Part shown: piece after piece, positions 58,801 through 64,000 of the stretch
How positions within the stretch are numbered: position 1 is the first letter of the stretch
Layout: each line of letters starts with the position of its first letter
NCBI RefSeq assembly: GCF_003285015.1
Contig: NZ_QMFB01000017.1
Coordinates: 124,001-188,000 of the forward strand
Length of the DNA: 64,000 nucleotides
Direction: 5' to 3'
Origin: Paenibacillus contaminans
GTDB taxonomy: Bacteria > Bacillota > Bacilli > Paenibacillales > NBRC-103111
Position numbers and translations under genes: made by a program
Notes under the pieces: generated by a model
The model's database searches: none
Seen by the model: only the letters and a program-made list of their open reading frames with translations
Told to the model about the DNA's origin: nothing

Positions 58801-60611
58801 CGAGCCGTCAGCTTCTGGAATCCGTCGTGCAAAAGGCCGGAACGCCGGAGCAGCTCGCACGCGCGCAGCTGCTGCTGCGAAGCTTCGAATATTATGAAGC
58901 GTCCGCATTGAGCTATCCGATCGCCCGGGAGATGGAAGTGCCTGCGGATACGGCGGAAGCGCTGCAGCTGATGGACGAGTTGATCCGCAGGGAAGCCAAA
59001 AATCCGGCCGCTTTGGCGGAGAAACGGCAGCAGCTCATCGACGAATTCGAAACGGATCCGATACTTGTGCATCCGATAAGGGGAGCGGTCGATCAGGGTA
59101 TGACGTGGTCGGGGCAAGGCAACACGGCATTCCTGCTGCAGTGGATCGCCGGCGAGCCGGCAAACAGTCCGATTCGCGGGCATTTGCGCCAAATCGCGGA
59201 CTCGGAAGGAAATTCGCCTGTCGGGTTGTATGCCGAATTTTTACTCCAGTACCCGGGCAAAATGAAGCCGCTGAACACCAACGTATCGTTCGAGGAGTTT
59301 GACGGCTCCAGTCCGATTCAATCGAAAAGCTACGGCTTCTGGTACGGCAACGAAAATCGTCCTCCGGACGAAGTAGCCGCCCGTACGGATTCGGTTGCAA
59401 GAACAGGTAGCTACAGCATTGCGGCGAAGGGCATTACGCTTGGTTCGATTACGCAGGAGATCCGCGTGCAGGAGCCGATGGACTTCCTTGCCGCCACTGC
59501 CTATTACTATACGCCGCCGGGTTCGAACAGCAGCGGAAGGCTCCGCATTACGATGAACTTGTTTGATGAGAGTTGGAACTTTATCGGTTCGATCGCTTCC
59601 AACGATAAAATCGTGTCCGGAACGGAGGGACAATGGTCGCCTATCCGGCTCGTCGAAGCGGTTCCGGAAAGCGCCAAGGACCGGTTGAAAATCATTCAAC
59701 TGCTTATCGAGCATAGGGGCTTCGCCGCAGGAGAAACCGTCTATGTCGACGATGTCGTTCTGAAAGGGGTGACGAGCGGGCAAATCTCGGCTGTGAAAGC
59801 ATCGGCGGAAAACGGCTCGATCGTCGCGCTGTTAAGCGATGAGCCGAATCAGACGCCTGGCGTGAGCGACTTTACGATAACGCAGAAGATTGGAAACGGC
59901 GAGGCCCTGTCCGTCGTTCCGTCATCCGTAAGCTGGAATGCGGCTAATTTGACCGCGACGCTGACATTACCTGTAATACCGGCGACGGAAACGGCGCAAT
60001 CGGTCGTTTACACGGTCAAATATCGCAATTCCGCAGCGGCAAATGCGGCGCCGTTTACGGTTTTGCCGTCATCCGCAACGCCGTTGGGCAGAAACACGTC
60101 CTTCGAGGATGCTTTGGCGGCGAGCCCGATCGGCACCGAGCATTGGGGCTATTGGTACAACAACGATAATCGTACGCCGGATGAGGCTGCTTACCGGACG
60201 GATACGAAGTCGAGAACAGGCGCGGTCAGCATAGCCGCCAAGGGCATTTCGCTCGGCTCGATTCTCCATGAAGTATACTTAACCGGTCCGATCGATTCCA
60301 TCTTTGCCGGCGGTTATTATTATGCAGAACCGGGCAATACCAACGGCAAGGTGCGATTTACGATGAGATTGTTCGACGAGAGCTGGACGGAAATCGGCTA
60401 TCTGGCGTCGCCCTTCGTAAACGTAGCGGACTTGAAGGGGGAATGGCTGCCGTTTCAGCTTGCGGAAGCGATACCCGATAACATCAAGGCGCGCTTAAAG
60501 ATCGTCCAGCTGTCGGTGGAGCAAAGGGAGTTCGCTCCCGGGGAAACGATCTACATCGACGATGTGAACGTGTACGGCGTACCGTCCGGGTTGTCCTTGG
60601 CGGATAATTAA
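55821..60611 (+). CDS. Wall-anchored SLH protein with beta-helix and DUF4838 hydrolase domain
   Basis: This 1596-residue protein starts at ATG 55821 behind AGGAGGAGC. Order: signal peptide (about 1-28), three N-terminal SLH repeats (about 50-215), a repetitive beta-rich region (225-450) with V-x-L-x-N-x-x-V strands, a Ser/Pro/Thr linker (about 455-493), GH67-N-like and DUF4838 domains (500-1080; INFHHNLYRLFP near 683, AELYPNFGEGPKPW near 900), a helical unit, a sandwich module (about 1150-1313), an Ig-like module (about 1319-1413) and a second sandwich (1423-1586). The Ig-like module lies at the N-terminus in the two secreted paralogues. It would be the cell-bound member of the DUF4838 set. 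Confidence 0.87.
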   Translation: MNKKRWLRKFISLALTGSLLFTFPVLSHGEQGEAGNEAVLQAGAPSADLPGEKVLPGDVTGHWAEKQLAEWWGGGLLTGYPDGKVKPDESISRGEFMALVNRLFGYGETMPLEFTDVKQGDWTYAEASKALRAGYMEGYGNGTIGADRQISRQEAAVIIARLFKPNQAEAGENAEPFTDAGLIAEWSRTAVADVVGSRWMEGYGDGSFRADAFISRAEAIVTIDRALKSGAPLVYDRAGTYGPETGTLAVSGNVAVRAPGVTLRNMSVSGAMLLDEAIGEGDVRLKNVKVAGTTTVRGGGENSVHFDNSVIFSLVVDKASGTVRIAAEGSTVVASVIVKSSVILEHAGEEGGGFEKVELNEALPSGARIVLQGTIGTVDVLAGGIKAELAKGTVKQMNVSAGATGVELNIGDTSAILSLIADAVIKVLGQGTIESAALSGKAKDSTFEKQPKSKSEAGSPGGSSSPSPTSGGTPTPSPTNGGTSSPSPTPSAGPLTIVENGQADAVVLVPSGDNGELRGIAETLVDYVRKSTGAILPIMTEDELAVSGSAAAAVKLYVGAAGTDSDPAFADRLTGLSKDGFVISPYGGSITIAGPSPLGTEFGVYDFLERYVGVRWLMPGEAGEDVPALSSLSIPSTVVREQPAMISRDVVGFMGYHTRTADETISSIQLDWAKKNRNNSAINFHHNLYRLFPPSEYLTTHPEFFPHKDGQPRIPALNMGWQPCFTAPGIVEEAVANIIAYFDENPDKISYSLGVIDGDANGGGFCETTDKINSLGVPDMSDIYYDWVNKVAEGVLQVYPDKYFGLLAYAEVFDPPSFKLNPRVIPNITDERFSWADPRREQEGKQLMDKWMQSAEQVAWYDYIWGSPYVVPRIFNHQMADYLRYAKEKGVIGYFAELYPNFGEGPKPWLTMKLLWNPDQDEEALAQEWYERAVGEEAAADLKQYYDHWEQFWMTRSFQTDWYSTWYNSNPRYNFMPFNSAAYLTDVTVDDIETSRQLLESVVQKAGTPEQLARAQLLLRSFEYYEASALSYPIAREMEVPADTAEALQLMDELIRREAKNPAALAEKRQQLIDEFETDPILVHPIRGAVDQGMTWSGQGNTAFLLQWIAGEPANSPIRGHLRQIADSEGNSPVGLYAEFLLQYPGKMKPLNTNVSFEEFDGSSPIQSKSYGFWYGNENRPPDEVAARTDSVARTGSYSIAAKGITLGSITQEIRVQEPMDFLAATAYYYTPPGSNSSGRLRITMNLFDESWNFIGSIASNDKIVSGTEGQWSPIRLVEAVPESAKDRLKIIQLLIEHRGFAAGETVYVDDVVLKGVTSGQISAVKASAENGSIVALLSDEPNQTPGVSDFTITQKIGNGEALSVVPSSVSWNAANLTATLTLPVIPATETAQSVVYTVKYRNSAAANAAPFTVLPSSATPLGRNTSFEDALAASPIGTEHWGYWYNNDNRTPDEAAYRTDTKSRTGAVSIAAKGISLGSILHEVYLTGPIDSIFAGGYYYAEPGNTNGKVRFTMRLFDESWTEIGYLASPFVNVADLKGEWLPFQLAEAIPDNIKARLKIVQLSVEQREFAPGETIYIDDVNVYGVPSGLSLADN

Positions 60612-60627
60612 AGGACAGGAACTAACC

Positions 60628-60672
60628 AACCATATGCGACTTCCCCTCGTGTATGGTTTTCTTTTTTTTCTT
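60628..60672 (+). terminator. Rho-independent terminator after the SLH/DUF4838 gene
   Basis: AACCATA (60628-60634) pairs with TATGGTT (60652-60658), with inner CGA/TCG pairing, and a long T-rich run follows. Confidence 0.8.
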
Positions 60673-60892
60673 CGGCAATCCCATATTGTGCGATGTTCAC
60701 CATCCTGCCTCTTCATTGGCGGTATAAGGTGAAAGGGAGGTGAGAGAAAGGGAAGGTACGTTTAGCGTCAGTCGATTATAAGGGGAGCAAAGGTGCAATC
60801 GCAGGAGAGGAGGATGTGCAATCTCACCGATATGGAGGATAAGAAAACCGATCAAAAATCAAAGCGAGTGCAAGCAGCGGCCGGACCAGGAA

Positions 60893-61102
60893 ATGGTGAA
60901 CTTTGTTTGTATCGGCTGCAGGAAGAATGAGAGAATCCCACTGAGCGTAGTGAGAGATTTCGACGACATGGATGCCGGCGATCCTGAAGTGCCGCTGCAC
61001 TTTATATGCGGGGCTTGCGGAAATGAAATGTATCCGGAATATTACAAGGGGATACATGGCTTTGAGTATCGGATCGAAGATAGGCTGGGAGTAGGGACGT
61101 AG
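60893..61102 (+). CDS. Small protein with two CxxC pairs
   Basis: This 69-residue protein has CIGC (6-9) and CGAC (about 39-42), the spacing of a small zinc ribbon, with conserved-looking IPLSVVRDFDDMD and NEMYPEYY segments. No function is recognised. The ribosome site before the ATG is weak; a separate 38-codon frame (from 60814, with strong AGGAGAGGAGG) ends inside this gene and could be translationally coupled. Confidence 0.55.
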   Translation: MVNFVCIGCRKNERIPLSVVRDFDDMDAGDPEVPLHFICGACGNEMYPEYYKGIHGFEYRIEDRLGVGT

Positions 61103-61500
61103 AATAAGCAGGCAGGGAGAGGCCGCTCAAAAAAGCCTCTTGATGCTGCCCTCTTGAAATTCAAGGCATAGGATTGGCCGTCACAGACGACAAGCGCAGT
61201 AACGAGATTTATTTTTCAGTGTCAAGGGCATCTCCTTAATTCGGATATTGTGGTGTGGTAACCAACAATTTCTGGATCCAAGGTGATGTCCTTCTTCTGT
61301 TTGCGGTTTCGGCGAAGCTTTTCAATAGCTGCGTTTATCCACGATTAGTATTGCAAGAATCAAGTAAGTGACGGTACGGAGATGTGCTGCCATTGGCATA
61401 TAATGGATAATGGAATATCGATTATATAGAGTGCATAGGATGAAGCATGGGTAAGCGACACGCCAATCATCTAACATTATTCATGGAATGAGGTCTTTGC
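61103..61500. other. Gap before the GntR regulator
   Basis: No gene is seen. A TATAAT (61399-61404) about 100 bp before the start has no good -35. AGAGGC/GCCTCT near 61115-61138 could end the upstream gene, but the stem is weak. Confidence 0.35.
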
Positions 61501-62205
61501 ATGAAGAAGGACACGGTGACGAAACAATCGATTATCGGCAACAAAAATATTAGCGAAGAGATCGTCGAGCTGATCAAGCAGCAGATTTTGAACGGCGAGC
61601 TCAACCCGGGCAACCGGATCGTGGAGACGAAGCTGGCCAAGGAGCTGGGGATTAGCCAGACGCCCGTACGCGAAGCGATCCGTCAGCTTTCAGGCGAGGG
61701 CATCATTACGATCGTCACGAACAAAGGGCCGATGGTGCGCGACTTCCGCATGCAGGACGTATTCGAAATTTATTCGCTGCGCGCCGTATTGGAAGGGTTT
61801 GCGATCCGGCTGGCGACATTCAACGCCACGGAAGAAGATATCGGACATCTGCAGGCGTTCCACCAAGAAATGAAGGCGAAGCTGGATGACGATTCGATCA
61901 CATCTCTGCTTCAGGAATCGCAATATATTCATCAGACGATTATCAAGCTGTCCCAGCATGAGCGATTGACGTCCATGTACAAATCGATTTCGTTCCAGAT
62001 TGTGCTCGTCAATCGGATTTTGGGCAAAAAATCGACCAAAGCGAAGGAGGTAGAGCAGCATGGCGAGCTGATCGAGGCGCTTGTGGGCCGCGATGCGGAC
62101 GAAGCGGAGCGGGTGATGCGCAGACATATTCACCGTTCCTATCTGGAATTTGCCGAACTGAAGGCGGTGGACAGCTCAGAGTTCAAGGAAGGCACTTGGC
62201 TGTAA
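61501..62205 (+). CDS. GntR-family regulator with FCD ligand domain
   Basis: This 234-residue regulator has an N-terminal winged helix (about 15-78, LGISQTPVREAIRQL) and an FCD helical ligand domain (about 90-220) with the metal-binding histidines in YIHQTI, EQHGELI and RRHIHRSY. FCD-type GntR proteins commonly respond to organic or sugar acids such as glucuronate derivatives, which would suit the loci around it. GAGG precedes the ATG. The hydrolase 270 bp downstream may be its target. Confidence 0.9.
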   Translation: MKKDTVTKQSIIGNKNISEEIVELIKQQILNGELNPGNRIVETKLAKELGISQTPVREAIRQLSGEGIITIVTNKGPMVRDFRMQDVFEIYSLRAVLEGFAIRLATFNATEEDIGHLQAFHQEMKAKLDDDSITSLLQESQYIHQTIIKLSQHERLTSMYKSISFQIVLVNRILGKKSTKAKEVEQHGELIEALVGRDADEAERVMRRHIHRSYLEFAELKAVDSSEFKEGTWL

Positions 62206-62359
62206 ATGGTAGAGTTGAATGCATGGCTAGAAGACACCGCCTAGCGTATCCTGCACCATCGTAAAACAATCGGTACATAAGATGGCTTCATGAAACAATC
62301 TCGTATACGTACATGTTTAAAAACGCCGCTTTTCAATCGTTATCCAAAAGGGGCTTTTT

Positions 62360-62450
62360 GAAAATCTCAGAAAGTATATCTCCGCGGATTGTTCGATTCA
62401 CGGTATACGCGCCTGTCCTTAAAGGACGGCGAAGCCGTTTATTCTTGACT
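62360..62450 (+). repeat. Dispersed structured repeat, copy 3
   Basis: It is closest to copy 2 at the start (AAAATCTCAGAAAGTA) and to copy 1 in the dyad (GTCCTT-A-AAGGAC) and ending GGCGAAGCCGTTTATTC. It ends about 28 bp before the hydrolase ATG, so it is probably transcribed in that gene's leader. Confidence 0.75.
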
Positions 62451-62477
62451 ACCTTGTTTAAAGGAGAGTGAGCCGTA

Positions 62478-64000
62478 ATGATGCACAATTCGCTCTTGAT
62501 TCGGGAGCGGCTGCTGCAAACGAACAACAACGAGCTGCACAAAAGCAGGAGAAATCCTCACCGGTTCATCCGCAAGCTGAACGGCGAGGCCGAAGCAAGC
62601 GATGAAGAGCTGAAGCTTTCGGGCAGCTGGAGCGTCAGTGTTGAAAGCGTTTTCCCTGGATTGCGGGAAGCCGCCGACGATCTGCTCGAATTTTTGCGGC
62701 TAAGCGGAATCGGCACAAGCGACCCAGTACCCGGTCTGCAAAGCGGCGATCGCATAAGCAATCCGGCGTCCGGGGAGTTAAGCTGGGACCGGGAGAGCGA
62801 ACCGGCGTCCAGACGGATAAGCGGGGACCGTGCGAGCGACTCGGCGTCCGGACGGATAACGCTGCGGATCGATGGCTCACTGCCGGCAGGAAGCTTCCAC
62901 CGGTCGGTCGGCGCAAGCGGCGTTCAGCTGTCGGCGGCCGATATGCGCGGCATTTGGGCGGGCGTCGTATACACCGAGCGGGAGCTTGCCGTAAGAGGGG
63001 AGCCTGTGCTGCCCGTAGGCGATCTTGTCAGACAGCCGTCCTGGCGGATGCAAATCAGCCAAGCGCCGTTCGGCTCGAATTACCTGGTGCCCGACCTCTC
63101 GCAGGAATATTTATCCGACGACGCGTTTCGTTTGCTGGCCCATTACGGCGTGAACGGGATGACCATTTACGGAGATTGGCTGCTTTACGTAAAAAGCGAA
63201 ACGTATCCGGAGCTGAACTGCCCGGATTACGATCATAATATCGCGGTATTGAGGGATGCGGCAGAGCGGGCGATAAAATACGGCGTTCAGCTGTTTTACG
63301 TACCCGTCAGTCCGAAGCTGGCTAATGACCATCCGCTCTTCCGAAGGGTGCCGGAGGCTAGAGGGGCGAAAATTCATCCCGGTCTGAAAAAAGACGCCAA
63401 ACCGATCCATAATCTGTGCTCGTCGCATGACGAAACGCTGGCGTTTCACGGCGAAGTTCTGGCGAATTTATTCAAGGAAGTGCCGCAGCTCGGCGGTCTC
63501 GGGCTCATTATCGGCGGCGAATCGTATTATCACTGCTACATGCGGCCGGACAAAAGCGGCCTTCCGGCCGGGCAGAAAACGAATTGTCCGCGATGCGCGG
63601 CATTTACGGCGGAGGACACGGTCAACGGCCTGCTGAAGGCGACTGCGGAGGCGGTTCACCGGGAGCGGCCTGACGTTCCGGTCATGGCATGGCCGTACAG
63701 CGCCTTTATCTGGTCGGAAGATCCCGCGCAGCTCGGACTGCTGGAGCGGATGGATGAGCAGGTATCGCTGCTGAACACGATCGACAAGGATCAATGGGCG
63801 CAGAAGGAAGGCTACCGCAAGCTGATTTGGGATTACAGCATCGATTACACGGGGCCTGCCGACAATTTGCTGAAGCAGTCCGATATCTTAAACCGCCGGG
63901 GCATGAAGCTGTTTGTCAAAACGGAAACCGCGCTGGGCCTGGAATGCATTCAGTATCCTTACTTTCCGAGCCTGCAGAGGCTGGCGGACAAATGGCGCAA
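62478..64000 (+). CDS. Putative glycoside hydrolase, runs off the right edge
   Basis: The frame opens at ATG 62478 behind AAGGAGAGTGAGCC and stays open for 507 codons to the window end. No signal peptide is seen. Residues about 1-75 resemble an accessory N-terminal domain, interrupted by four 13-residue tandem repeats (76-127). From about 175 a TIM-barrel-like domain begins (QAPFGSNYLVPDLS, GVNGMTIYGDW, LIIGGESYYHCYM, CPRC, VMAWPYSAF, LIWDYSIDY). The layout resembles GH20/GH67-like barrels whose N-terminal domain precedes the catalytic barrel, and the GGE and WDYSID acids are candidates. The family is not certain. Confidence 0.7.
   Translation, partial: MMHNSLLIRERLLQTNNNELHKSRRNPHRFIRKLNGEAEASDEELKLSGSWSVSVESVFPGLREAADDLLEFLRLSGIGTSDPVPGLQSGDRISNPASGELSWDRESEPASRRISGDRASDSASGRITLRIDGSLPAGSFHRSVGASGVQLSAADMRGIWAGVVYTERELAVRGEPVLPVGDLVRQPSWRMQISQAPFGSNYLVPDLSQEYLSDDAFRLLAHYGVNGMTIYGDWLLYVKSETYPELNCPDYDHNIAVLRDAAERAIKYGVQLFYVPVSPKLANDHPLFRRVPEARGAKIHPGLKKDAKPIHNLCSSHDETLAFHGEVLANLFKEVPQLGGLGLIIGGESYYHCYMRPDKSGLPAGQKTNCPRCAAFTAEDTVNGLLKATAEAVHRERPDVPVMAWPYSAFIWSEDPAQLGLLERMDEQVSLLNTIDKDQWAQKEGYRKLIWDYSIDYTGPADNLLKQSDILNRRGMKLFVKTETALGLECIQYPYFPSLQRLADKWR
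62703..62858 (+). repeat. Four in-frame 39-bp tandem repeats
   Basis: Units start at 62703, 62742, 62781 and 62820, each 39 bp and encoding 13 residues of the form S-G-D-R-x-S-D-P-A-S-G-R-I. The last two are the most alike. They sit within the N-terminal domain of the putative hydrolase. Confidence 0.8.

Overview
The window looks like chromosomal DNA of a Paenibacillus- or Cohnella-type spore-forming Firmicute. The evidence is the YesM/YesN-like sensor and regulator genes, LplA/LplB/LplC-type sugar importers without their own ATPase, several proteins ending or beginning in S-layer homology (SLH) repeats, a Cse60-like sporulation gene, GGAGG-type ribosome sites with frequent GTG/TTG starts, and moderately high GC. 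The assignment is inferred from gene content; no rRNA or other marker gene is present.

Left end (1-1.7 kb): the tail of an unknown gene, an Rrf2 regulator behind a consensus sigma-A promoter overlapped by a palindrome, an IDEAL-domain-like protein and thioredoxin. From 1.8 to 16.5 kb lies the first carbohydrate locus: sensor kinase and response regulator, a lipoprotein binding protein with two permeases, an unclassified putative glycoside hydrolase, a beta-propeller/SLH surface protein and a Tat-exported beta-helix protein. The gap upstream of the binding-protein gene holds remnants of an earlier regulator/binding-protein copy. From 16.8 to 23.1 kb a reverse-strand membrane AraC regulator faces a second importer operon.

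From 23.3 to 28.5 kb is the most unusual pair: a 1350-residue protein with two beta-helices, a lamin-G-like domain, Fn3, a cohesin-like domain and a C-terminal dockerin, followed by a small protein with a cohesin-like domain plus three SLH repeats. This resembles a minimal, wall-anchored cellulosome. A consensus cre (CcpA) site precedes it. From 28.5 to 31.6 kb are housekeeping or anaerobic genes: an FNR-type box, a formate/nitrite-family transporter, L-lactate dehydrogenase and YhaM. From 31.6 to 32.8 kb is a decayed Rpn nuclease gene flanked and split by copies of a structured dispersed repeat.

From 33 to 49.8 kb is the third locus: membrane AraC regulator, family-1 binding protein, two permeases, two large DUF4838-type proteins flanking a Gfo/Idh/MocA oxidoreductase, and a GH78-like rhamnosidase. 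A roughly 830-bp gap packed with perfect inverted repeats separates it from a reverse-strand Tat/beta-helix protein. The right end carries cse60, a small membrane protein, an SRAP-family protein lacking most catalytic residues, an AraC regulator, a 1596-residue SLH-anchored DUF4838 protein, a zinc-ribbon-like small protein, a GntR/FCD regulator and the start of another putative glycoside hydrolase containing 39-bp tandem repeats.

Taken together, the loci look like systems that cut a complex, probably uronate- and rhamnose-containing plant or microbial polysaccharide at the cell surface, import the oligosaccharides and process them inside. The substrate is inferred, not shown. None of the three importers has an ATPase gene here, so a shared MsmX-type ATPase elsewhere is expected.
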